Assembly (NCBI RefSeq): GCF_042680685.1
Contig: NZ_JBHUEA010000014.1
Location: 33,997 to 97,996 of the forward strand
DNA: 64,000 nt
Source of the DNA: Amnibacterium endophyticum
Lineage (GTDB): Bacteria; Actinomycetota; Actinomycetes; Actinomycetales; Microbacteriaceae
Reading direction: 5' to 3'
Part shown: positions 57,597 to 64,000 of the stretch, one piece after another
Position numbering within the stretch: position 1 is the stretch's first letter
Layout of the letters: each line of letters starts with the position of its first letter
Notes under the pieces: generated by a model
The model's input: the letters and a program-made list of their open reading frames with translations, nothing else
What the model was told of the DNA's origin: nothing
The model's database searches: none
Made by a program: the position numbers and the translations under genes

Positions 57597-59243
57597 ATGG
57601 CGGAGCACGGGCTCAAGCGGGACGTCGGCCGGATCGGGCTGCTCTTCGCTGCGATCGGGTCGATGATCGGCTCCGGCTGGCTCTTCGGCGCGTTCAACGC
57701 GAGCGCGATCGCCGGTCCGGCCGCGATCTTCTCCTGGCTCATCGGCGGGGTGATGATCCTGTTCATCGGGCTCTCGTACGCCGAGCTCGGGCCGATGTTC
57801 CCGATCTCCGGCGGCGTCATCCGCTACCCGCACATCGTGTGGGGCTCGTTCGGCAGCTACTCCCTCGGCTTCATCACGTGGATCTCGACCGCGGCGGTGC
57901 CCGCGATCGAGGTGGAGGGCGCGCTCCAGTACGCCACCCAGTACGCCCCGTTCACGTCGCCCGAGCAGGTCGGCGGCGAGACCGTCTACACGCTGACCCC
58001 GCTCGGGATCGGCACGGCCGCCGTGTTGCTCGCCGTCTTCGTCGCGATCAACGCGGTCGGCGTGAAGCTGTTCGCGCAGGTGAACAACGTGCTCGTGTGG
58101 TGGAAGCTCGGCGTGATCGCGCTCGTCGTCGCCGTGTTCATCGCGACCGCGCTGCTCGGGCTCGGCGGCACCGGCGGGTTCGCCAACTACGGCACGAAGC
58201 AGTTCGCGCCCGGCGGCTTCGACGGCGTGATGATCGCGATCTCGACCGCCGGCATCGTGTTCTCCTTCCTCGGGTTCCGCCAGTCGATCGAGCTGGCGGG
58301 GGAGTCGAAGGACCCCAAGCGGAACGTGCCGTGGGCCGTGATCACCGCGACCCTCGTCGTCGCCGGGATCTACGCGCTGCTGCAGGTCGCCTTCACCCTC
58401 GCGGTCCCGGCCGACGCGCTGGCGCGGGCCGACGGCTGGCGGTCCCTGTCGCTCGAGAACGACTTCGGCCCGCTCGCGGCGATCGCGGGCGCCGCAGGGC
58501 TGACCTGGCTCGCGATCCTGCTCTACGCCGACGCGATCATCTCCCCGGCGGACACCGGGCTCGTGTACACGACGATCGCCTCGCGGGTCTCCTACGCGTT
58601 CGGCCGCAACGGCAACGCGCCCCGCTGGCTCGCGACGACGAGCGCCCGCGGGGTGCCGTGGTGGAGCCTCGTGCTCGTCTACGGCATCGGCCTCGTCCTG
58701 CTGCTGCCCTTCCCGAGCTGGCAGCAGCTGGTCGGGTTCATCACCTCGGGCACGGTGATCTCGTTCGCCGCCGGACCGCTCGCGGTGACGGCGCTGCGGC
58801 GCACGGAGCCCGACCGCGAGCGGCCGTTCCGCCTGCCCGGCGGCCACGCGATCCCGCTGCTCGGCTTCTTCAGCGCGAACCTCATCGTCTACTTCACCGG
58901 CTGGGCGACGAACTCCAAGCTGTTCATCACGATCCTGATCGGGTACGCGGTGCTCGTCGTGCTGGAGCTCGTGGGGCGGCGCAGCGGCACGAAGCCGCCG
59001 CTCGAGCTCGCGTCCGGCTGGTGGGTGCTGCCGTGGCTCGGCGCGCTCGCCCTCGTCGCCTGGCTGCTCGATCCGGAGACGCACCCGACGCTGTTCCTGC
59101 TCGGCTTCCCGATCATCGCCGTCATCTCGATCGCGGTCTACGCGCTGGCGGTCTCCCGCCGTCTGCCGCGCGAGCGGATGGACGAGTACATCGCCGACGC
59201 GGAGCGGGAGGCGCAGGACGAGCCCGAGGCGGTGTCGGTCTGA
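57597..59243 (+). CDS. APC-superfamily amino acid permease
   Basis: A 548-residue permease with twelve helices plus an extra C-terminal pair. GRIGLLFAAIGSMIGSGWLFGAFNAS is the broken first helix with the GSMIGSGW substrate loop. The family loop is FSFLGFRQSIELAGESKDPKRNVPWAV. The C-terminus is hydrophilic and acidic (EYIADAEREAQDEPEAV). The length and SMIGSGWLFG fit amino acid/aspartate-type carriers of actinobacteria; the substrate is not deducible. It begins 103 nt after the BLUF gene. Confidence 0.92.
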   Translation: MAEHGLKRDVGRIGLLFAAIGSMIGSGWLFGAFNASAIAGPAAIFSWLIGGVMILFIGLSYAELGPMFPISGGVIRYPHIVWGSFGSYSLGFITWISTAAVPAIEVEGALQYATQYAPFTSPEQVGGETVYTLTPLGIGTAAVLLAVFVAINAVGVKLFAQVNNVLVWWKLGVIALVVAVFIATALLGLGGTGGFANYGTKQFAPGGFDGVMIAISTAGIVFSFLGFRQSIELAGESKDPKRNVPWAVITATLVVAGIYALLQVAFTLAVPADALARADGWRSLSLENDFGPLAAIAGAAGLTWLAILLYADAIISPADTGLVYTTIASRVSYAFGRNGNAPRWLATTSARGVPWWSLVLVYGIGLVLLLPFPSWQQLVGFITSGTVISFAAGPLAVTALRRTEPDRERPFRLPGGHAIPLLGFFSANLIVYFTGWATNSKLFITILIGYAVLVVLELVGRRSGTKPPLELASGWWVLPWLGALALVAWLLDPETHPTLFLLGFPIIAVISIAVYALAVSRRLPRERMDEYIADAEREAQDEPEAVSV

Positions 59244-59304
59244 CCGCGCGGGTGCCTCCGGGCGCGCGAGTACCCTGGCTGCTCCGACCGGGAGGGCTGG
59301 GCGC

Positions 59305-59526
59305 ATGGCGGATCGACGCGAGCGGATGCGCGGCTGGGCGCGTCGTCTGGACCGGTCCCTGCTGCCGTTCCTCGGCCCCGCGCAGGTCGGCGTCGGCTAC
59401 GCGGAGGCGCCGGAGGTGCGCCGCACGGATGCGCCCTGCCCGCTCTGCGGGGCGCCGATGGACCGCCACGAGGTGATCAGGAGCGCCGACCCGGCCCGCG
59501 CCACCCGGCTGGTCTGCCCCGACTGA
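59305..59526 (+). CDS. Small zinc-finger-like protein
   Basis: A 73-residue basic protein. An N-terminal helix rich in Arg (MADRRERMRGWARRLDRSLLPFLG) is followed by CPLCGAPMDRH (45-55) and a last VCPD (Cys71). Three cysteines and His55 can make one zinc site. Proteins of this form recur in Microbacteriaceae with unknown function. The ATG follows GGGAGGG. The reading frame closes with TGA just two residues after Cys71, as in a complete small protein. Confidence 0.65.
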   Translation: MADRRERMRGWARRLDRSLLPFLGPAQVGVGYAEAPEVRRTDAPCPLCGAPMDRHEVIRSADPARATRLVCPD

Positions 59527-59619
59527 GCGGGCGTGCAGCCGCTGCCCGGCGGGCTCCGATCCCGCGTGCCTAGCGTGCTCGGGCCGCGCGGACCGCGCGG
59601 GGAGCAGGAGGAGCAGCAG

Positions 59620-60186
59620 ATGGCGCACGTGGACCTGACGGGCAAGAGGGTGCTCGCGATCGCGACGAACTACGGGGTGGAGCAGGACGAGATCGTCGTC
59701 CCGGTCGAGCACCTGCGCGGCGACGGCGCGACCGTCGACATCGCGACCGCGGACGACGGCGCGATCCAGACCCTCGTCGACGACAAGGAGCAGGGGCGCG
59801 AGGTCGAGGCGACGACGACGCTCGACGCGATCGACGACCTGTCGCAGTACGACCTGCTGCTGATCCCGGGCGGCTCAGTGAACGCCGACCAGCTGCGGCT
59901 GGAGGAGAAGGCGGTCGCGATCGCGGAGGGCTTCATCACCGCGGGCAAGCCGGTCGCCGCGATCTGCCACGCGCCGTGGACCCTGATCGAGACCGGCCGG
60001 GTGAAGGGCAAGCGCCTCACCTCGTTCTGGTCGCTGAAGACCGACGTGCGCAACGCCGGCGGCGACTGGCAGGACTCCTCCGTCGTCGTGGACGACAGCG
60101 ACGGGTGGACGCTGATCACGAGCCGCAACCCGAAGGACCTCGACGACTTCGTCGGCGCGATCGACGAGGCCCTCGCCCCCGCCTGA
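59620..60186 (+). CDS. DJ-1/PfpI-family protein (type 1 glutamine amidotransferase-like)
   Basis: A 188-residue protein. The nucleophile Cys116 is in AAICHAPW, with Glu21 in GVEQDEIVVP near it. DLLLIPGGSVNADQLR and GKRLTSFWSLKTDVRNAGGDW are well conserved in the PfpI/YhbO branch. Relatives act as glyoxalases, deglycases or peptidases; the activity here is not fixed. The ATG follows GGAGGAG. Its stop lies 11 nt before the family E palindrome facing the histidine kinase gene. Confidence 0.92.
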   Translation: MAHVDLTGKRVLAIATNYGVEQDEIVVPVEHLRGDGATVDIATADDGAIQTLVDDKEQGREVEATTTLDAIDDLSQYDLLLIPGGSVNADQLRLEEKAVAIAEGFITAGKPVAAICHAPWTLIETGRVKGKRLTSFWSLKTDVRNAGGDWQDSSVVVDDSDGWTLITSRNPKDLDDFVGAIDEALAPA

Positions 60187-60197
60187 CCGGGGCGCTC

Positions 60198-60250
60198 GCG
60201 TCGCGACGCGGCACGGTGCGCCGCCGCTGCACCGTGCCGGGTCGCGACGC
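60198..60250. repeat. Long intergenic palindrome sharing its core with the 32551 element (family D/E)
   Basis: Arms 60198-60219 and 60229-60250 are 22 nt with a single mismatch. The outer part is GCGTCGCGAC, the inner part CGGCACGGTGC. The stretch GCGGCACGGTGCGCCGC is the same as in the element at 32551. Convergent junction of the DJ-1 and kinase genes. Confidence 0.82.
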
Positions 60251-60268
60251 GGACCGAGGGCGGGTCGC

Positions 60269-61480
60269 TCAGGCGAGCGGGTCGGCGGCCGGGGGAGCGC
60301 CGCGGCGGTCCGGCGCGACGGTGGCGCGGTCCGGCAGCCAGAGCACGAAGGTGCTGCCCGCGCCCGCCGGCACCAGCGCGAGCCGGCCCTCGTGGCTCTC
60401 GACGATCTGCCGGGCGATCGCGAGACCGAGCCCGGAGCCGCCGCGGTCGCCACCCGGCACCCGGTGGAACCGTTCGAAGACGCGGTCGCGCTCGTCCGGC
60501 GGGATGCCGGGGCCCTCGTCGCGCACGGCCGTCCAGGCCCACCCGCCGCGGCTGCCCGCGGCGATCACGACCGTGCTGCCCGCGGGCGCGAGCCGCACGG
60601 CGTTCGACAGCAGGTTGCCCACGGCCCGCGACAGCGCGACCGGGTCGGCGAACACGAGCGGCCCGCCCGGCAGCCGCTCGTCGAGCGGCAGGTCCCGCTG
60701 CCCGGCGAGCACCCGGTGCTCCTCCACCGCGGCCGCCGCGATCGCCGAGAGGTCGGCCTCCCGCTCCTCGAACGCGGCCGACCGGATGCGGGCGGAGGCG
60801 AGCAGGTCCTCGAGCAGGCGCCGCATCCGCTCGGTCGCGCCGAGCACCACGGCGGCCGCCTCGCGCCGCTCCGCCGGGCTGGCGTCCTCGGTCGCGAGCA
60901 CCGCCTCGACGTTCGCCTGGATCACCGCGACCGGGTTGCGCAGCTCGTGGCTGACGTCCTCGACGAGCATCCGCTCGGCGCGGAAGGCGCCGTCCAGGCG
61001 GTCGAGCATCCCGTCCATCGTGTCCGCGAGCTCGTGCAGCTCGTCGGGAGGGCCGCTCGCGCCGACCCGGCGCGACAGGTCGGTCGCGCCGATCTCCTTC
61101 GCCGTCGCCGTGATGCGCGCCACGGGCCGGAGCGCGCGCCGCGCCACCCACCACCCGATGACGAGGCTGAGCACGAACATCACCGCGAGCGCCGCGATCG
61201 AGTAGTCGCGCATGGCCGTGAGCGCCTGGAAGTTCACGGCGCGCTGCACGCTCTCGATGTCGGCGACCTGCACCTGCTCGCCGGGCTTGTAGACGAGCGT
61301 GCCGTCGGACAGGCGCGTGAACTTCTTCAGCGTCACCGGGCTGAGCGGCTCGTTCGGCAGCGTCGCCGACAGCGCGAGCAGCACCGCGCCGATCGCGAGC
61401 GCGGAGATCCCGAACAGCAGCGCGGAGTAGGTCAGCGCGAGACGGACCCGGATCGTGCGGAGCGCCGGCGGGATCCGCAT
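60269..61480 (-). CDS. Sensor histidine kinase
   Basis: A 403-residue kinase. Helices at 13-38 and 93-112 enclose a small extracytoplasmic sensor (~54 residues, PVTLKKFTRLSDGTLVYKPGEQ). HAMP follows (WWVARRALRPVARIT), then the H-box EDVSHELRNPVAV with phospho-accepting His178, the N-box NLLSNAVRLA, and the G-boxes DEGPGIPPDE and GSGLGLAIARQI. Its ATG overlaps the response regulator stop by 1 nt (TGATG), so the pair forms one two-component system. Signal unknown. Confidence 0.94.
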   Translation of the reverse strand: MRIPPALRTIRVRLALTYSALLFGISALAIGAVLLALSATLPNEPLSPVTLKKFTRLSDGTLVYKPGEQVQVADIESVQRAVNFQALTAMRDYSIAALAVMFVLSLVIGWWVARRALRPVARITATAKEIGATDLSRRVGASGPPDELHELADTMDGMLDRLDGAFRAERMLVEDVSHELRNPVAVIQANVEAVLATEDASPAERREAAAVVLGATERMRRLLEDLLASARIRSAAFEEREADLSAIAAAAVEEHRVLAGQRDLPLDERLPGGPLVFADPVALSRAVGNLLSNAVRLAPAGSTVVIAAGSRGGWAWTAVRDEGPGIPPDERDRVFERFHRVPGGDRGGSGLGLAIARQIVESHEGRLALVPAGAGSTFVLWLPDRATVAPDRRGAPPAADPLA

Positions 61481-62181
61481 CAGCCCGCGTCCTCGGGCAG
61501 GTCGCGCAGCCGGTAGCCGCGGCCCGTGACCGTCTCGATCGCCGGCGCCTCGCCGGCGACCGTGAGCTTGCGGCGCAGCGTGCCGACCGTGACGCGGACG
61601 GTCTGCGTGAACGGGTCGGCGTTCTCGTCCCAGACGTGCTCGAGCAGCTCCTCCGCGCTGACGACGTGCCCCGGGCGCCGCATCAGGTACCGCAGCACGC
61701 CGAACTCCTTCAGCGTCAGCGGCAGCTCGCGCTCGCCCCGGTGCGCGAGCTGCCGCGCGTCGTCGAGCACGATCGGCCCGTGCCGCAGCACCGAGCCGCC
61801 GGCGGCGCCGTCGCGGCGCAGCAGCGCCCGCATCCGCGCGGTCAGCTCGACGAGTGCGAACGGCTTGACGAGGTAGTCGTCCGCGCCCGCGTCGAGGCCC
61901 CGCACGCGGTCCGCGAGCCCGGTCCGCGCGGTCAGCATGAGGATCCGCGGGCCGTCGCCCGCGACGTCCACCCGTCCGCCGCGCACCGCGTCCGCCAGGT
62001 CGAAGCCGCTGCCGTCCGGCAGGTTCACGTCGAGCAGCAGCAGGTCGTACGCGTGCACGGCGAGCTTCTGCTCCGCCTCGCCCCTCGTCAGCGCGGCGTC
62101 GACGGCGTAGCCCTCGCGCCGCAGCCCGACCCGCAGCGCGCCGACCAGGCCCTCCTCGTCCTCGACGACCAGCACGCGCAT
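61480..62181 (-). CDS. OmpR/PhoB-type response regulator
   Basis: A 233-residue regulator. The receiver has VEDEE (6-10), phospho-acceptor Asp51 in LLLLDVNLPDGSG, a Thr in LMLTAR and Lys in YLVKPF. The C-terminal winged helix has LTLKEFGVLRYLMRRPGHVVSAEELLEHVWDENADPFTQTVRVTVGTLRRKL and ends RGYRL. TACCGT lies 6 nt before the ATG, so the operon mRNA is probably leaderless. The regulon is not visible here. Confidence 0.95.
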   Translation of the reverse strand: MRVLVVEDEEGLVGALRVGLRREGYAVDAALTRGEAEQKLAVHAYDLLLLDVNLPDGSGFDLADAVRGGRVDVAGDGPRILMLTARTGLADRVRGLDAGADDYLVKPFALVELTARMRALLRRDGAAGGSVLRHGPIVLDDARQLAHRGERELPLTLKEFGVLRYLMRRPGHVVSAEELLEHVWDENADPFTQTVRVTVGTLRRKLTVAGEAPAIETVTGRGYRLRDLPEDAG

Positions 62182-62187
62182 GCGGGC

Positions 62188-62193
62188 ACGGTA
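62188..62193 (-). promoter_or_regulatory. -10 hexamer of the two-component operon (leaderless)
   Basis: TACCGT on the minus strand ends 6 nt before the ATG at 62181 and fits TAnnnT. Confidence 0.55.
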
Positions 62194-62352
62194 CCGACGC
62201 GCGCCCGCACCCGCCGGGAGCCCTTTCGGTCCGCTTTCGGCGCGCACGTCCCGCCGGCGCCGATCGCGGGGAGCCGCGAGCGTCGAGTCGCGCGACGGCC
62301 TCCTCGTCTGCAAGGACGCTGTGCGCCCGCCCGACGCGGGAGCGACGGGCTC

Positions 62353-62358
62353 TAGGTT
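62353..62358 (+). promoter_or_regulatory. -10 hexamer of the quinone oxidoreductase gene (leaderless)
   Basis: TAGGTT ends 6 nt before the ATG at 62365; no Shine-Dalgarno. Confidence 0.55.
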
Positions 62359-62364
62359 CCGTGC

Positions 62365-63366
62365 ATGGCGAAGCGGCCCACGATGATCGCGGTGTTCGAC
62401 GGGTACGGCGACGTGTCCCAGGTACGGGTCGAGGAGGCCCCGAGACCGCAGCCGGGCCCCGGCCAGGTGCTGCTCCAGGTGGTCGCCGCGGGCGTCTCGC
62501 ACATGGACGCCTACGTGCGCGAGGGGCGCTTCCAGGACGCGATCGAGCTGGCCCTGCCAGCGCGCCAGGGCGTCAGCCTCGCCGGCATCGTGCGCGCGGT
62601 CGGCGAGGGCGTGCGGGAGCTACGGGTCGGCGACGAGGTCTTCGGGCACGACCCGGCGCACGGCGCCCACGCGACGCACGTCGTCGTCGACGCCGCCGCG
62701 GTCGTGCGCAAGCCGCGGCGCCTGTCGTGGGAGGTGGCCGGCTGCCTGTACCTCACCGGCCTGACCGCGTACGAGCTGGTGCAGTCCGTGCGGCTCGGGG
62801 CGGAGGACGTCGTCGTGGTGACGGCCGCGGCGGGCGGCGTCGGCCACATCGAGTGCCAGCTCGCCCGGCTCGCGGGCGCCCGCGTGGTGGGCATCGCCGG
62901 CCGGGAGAACCACGACTACCTGCGCTCGATCGGCGTGAAGCCCGTCGCGTACGGCGACGACGTCGAGAAGGCGGTGCGGGAGGCCGCGGACTCGAGGCCC
63001 GTCACCGCGCTGTTCGACAACTACGGGCGCTACGAGGCGCTCGCCGAGGCGCTCGAGGTGACGGGCGACCGCTTCGTCCGCACCGAGCGCCGCCGCGACG
63101 CCGAGATCGAGCTCTGGACGGCGGGCGCGGACCCGCGCCTCGCGGTGCGGCTCCGCGACGTCGCCGAGCTGGTCGCGGAGTGGAACGTGCGGATCCTCGT
63201 CTCCGGCTTCTACCCGTTCCAGGCGCTCGATCGCGCGCTCGTCGACCTCGACGCCCGGCACAGCCGCGGGGTCGTGGTGGTCGGGATGGACACGACGGCG
63301 CCGCCGTCGGAGTACCTGCGCGGCACGCTCCGCGCCCACCACGAGCGGGCCGCAGCGGCCGGCTGA
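62365..63366 (+). CDS. Zinc-type MDR oxidoreductase without zinc ligands (quinone oxidoreductase-like)
   Basis: A 333-residue medium-chain dehydrogenase/reductase. The GroES-like domain includes VLLQVVAAGVSHMDAYVREGRF, where the zinc-binding Cys is absent, and VGEGVRELRVGDEVFG. The NADPH domain has VVVVTAAAGGVGHIECQLARLAGARVVGIAGRE, the AAxGGVG motif of quinone oxidoreductases. It probably reduces quinones or enones using NADPH. It is convergent with the next gene with only 3 nt between stops. Confidence 0.9.
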   Translation: MAKRPTMIAVFDGYGDVSQVRVEEAPRPQPGPGQVLLQVVAAGVSHMDAYVREGRFQDAIELALPARQGVSLAGIVRAVGEGVRELRVGDEVFGHDPAHGAHATHVVVDAAAVVRKPRRLSWEVAGCLYLTGLTAYELVQSVRLGAEDVVVVTAAAGGVGHIECQLARLAGARVVGIAGRENHDYLRSIGVKPVAYGDDVEKAVREAADSRPVTALFDNYGRYEALAEALEVTGDRFVRTERRRDAEIELWTAGADPRLAVRLRDVAELVAEWNVRILVSGFYPFQALDRALVDLDARHSRGVVVVGMDTTAPPSEYLRGTLRAHHERAAAAG

Positions 63367-63369
63367 CGC

Positions 63370-64000
63370 TCAGGGGCGCAGCGCCGAAAGCAGCGCGGTC
63401 ACCGACCGCAGCAGGGGAGCGGGCAGCCCGGCCCGGTCGGCGGCGCGGAGGGCGGCGCCCTGCACGGCCTCGTGCTCGAGCGGCCGGCCCGCTCGCCGGT
63501 CCTGCAGCATCGAGGTCGTCGTGCCGTCCGGCATCGACTGCAGCCAGGCGACGGACTCGCGCGGCAGGTCGTCCGCGAGCCGCGCGCCCGCCGACCGGCC
63601 CGCGGCGACGACCTCGGCCAGCAGCCGCTCCGCGAACGCCGCGACCGCCGGCTCCCGCAGCACGTCCATCGGGCGGTCGGTCAGCGTCGTCGCGGTCATG
63701 CTCGCCGTGTTCAGCACCAGCTTCCGCCACGCGGCGCTGCGGAAGTCGGCCGCGGTCTCGACGGCCAGGCCGCCCGGGCCGAGCAGCCCCGCGACCTCGC
63801 GGGAGGGCGCGTCGTCGGGCACGACGGCCTCGCGGCCGCCCGGCCGCGTCAGCACCGCGAGGCCGGGGCCGCGGCGTTCGGCCGGCGTGTAGGCGAGCAG
63901 CGGCACCACCGGCGCGGCGCCTGCGAAGGGGGCGACGCGCTCGGCGTGCTCCACCCCGTTCTGCGCGACCACGCGCGCGGCCGCGCCCGCCGCCGCACCC
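63370..64000 (-). CDS. Ketopantoate reductase (ApbA/PanE) family protein, C-terminal part
   Basis: The frame is open from the stop at 63370 to the window edge, giving ~209 residues of the C-terminal two thirds. VVAQNGVEHAERVAPF is the conserved QNGv block after the Rossmann domain. The C-terminal helical domain has FRSAAWRKLVLNTASMTATTLT, with the catalytic Lys, and ESVAWLQSMPDGTTTSMLQDRRAGRPLEHEAVQG, the usual S-M-x-D-x-x-x-G-R-x-x-E run. The NADPH-binding N-terminus lies outside. A true PanE or a paralogue cannot be told apart. Confidence 0.88.
   Translation of the reverse strand, partial: GAAAGAAARVVAQNGVEHAERVAPFAGAAPVVPLLAYTPAERRGPGLAVLTRPGGREAVVPDDAPSREVAGLLGPGGLAVETAADFRSAAWRKLVLNTASMTATTLTDRPMDVLREPAVAAFAERLLAEVVAAGRSAGARLADDLPRESVAWLQSMPDGTTTSMLQDRRAGRPLEHEAVQGAALRAADRAGLPAPLLRSVTALLSALRP

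Noticed and set aside
1..64000. tRNA, rRNA or riboswitch genes
   Set aside because: I read the intergenic regions on both strands and saw no cloverleaf with a GGTTCGA-type loop and no conserved riboswitch core. A covariance-model scan would be decisive.

Overview
The window is 64 kb of very GC-rich (clearly above 70%), gene-dense DNA. Third codon positions are almost always G or C, GTG starts are common, and there are no rRNA, tRNA, CRISPR, prophage or transposase signals. The gene set (furA-catalase pair, glutamine-dependent NAD synthetase, DUF4349 lipoprotein with an ECF sigma factor, LtrA, AlkZ-like glycosylase, DUF559 nuclease, BLUF sensor) and the TAnnnT promoters point to a chromosome segment of an actinobacterium, most likely of the Microbacteriaceae. 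The genus cannot be fixed from the sequence.

Layout. 1-9 kb: a partial gene, a glycosyltransferase, a Na+/H+ antiporter, an alpha/beta hydrolase, a divergent MarR regulator/TspO pair over a palindromic operator, a K+ channel, a secreted HExxH protein and the furA-katA peroxide operon. 9-18 kb: envelope membrane enzymes, then two PD-(D/E)XK-type nucleases flanking a SNF2 ATPase. 18-31 kb: nadE, a PRC-barrel-like protein, an SDR, a PadR-ABC-FtsX efflux operon under a perfect 38-bp palindrome, three MFS transporters, an ArsR-like regulator and alanine dehydrogenase. 32-36 kb: HhH-GPD glycosylase, luciferase-like monooxygenase, aminopeptidase N. 36-42 kb: two ECF sigma modules with membrane partner proteins, separated by an FAD oxidoreductase/deaminase pair. 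42-48 kb: a sulfur/nucleoside-looking group (degenerate hydrolase, Cys/Met-type PLP enzyme, divergent SahH-like protein, amidohydrolase, cupin, SnoaL). 48-51 kb: a complete polar amino acid ABC importer. 51-64 kb: methyltransferase, DUF503, DUF2306, AlkZ-like and RraB-like proteins, a GH13 enzyme, MarR and AraC regulators, a BLUF photoreceptor, an APC permease, a DJ-1/PfpI protein, a two-component system, a quinone oxidoreductase and a partial ketopantoate reductase.

Two genome-scale patterns stand out. First, every convergent gene junction longer than about 30 nt contains an inverted repeat, mostly with long arms, and several of these repeats are copies of each other (families A, B, C, D/E and a tandem family F). 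Junctions under 15 nt have none. Second, at least 25 operon-leading genes have an nAnnnT hexamer ending 6-8 nt before the start codon and mostly no Shine-Dalgarno, which indicates pervasive leaderless transcription; I used this to choose several starts. The most interesting coding observations are the SahH-like protein that keeps the lysine/aspartate core but has lost the catalytic and base-contacting histidines and sits upstream of a nucleoside-deaminase-like amidohydrolase, and the sigma-factor operon whose lipoprotein and membrane protein share a FQxGxGRMP motif.
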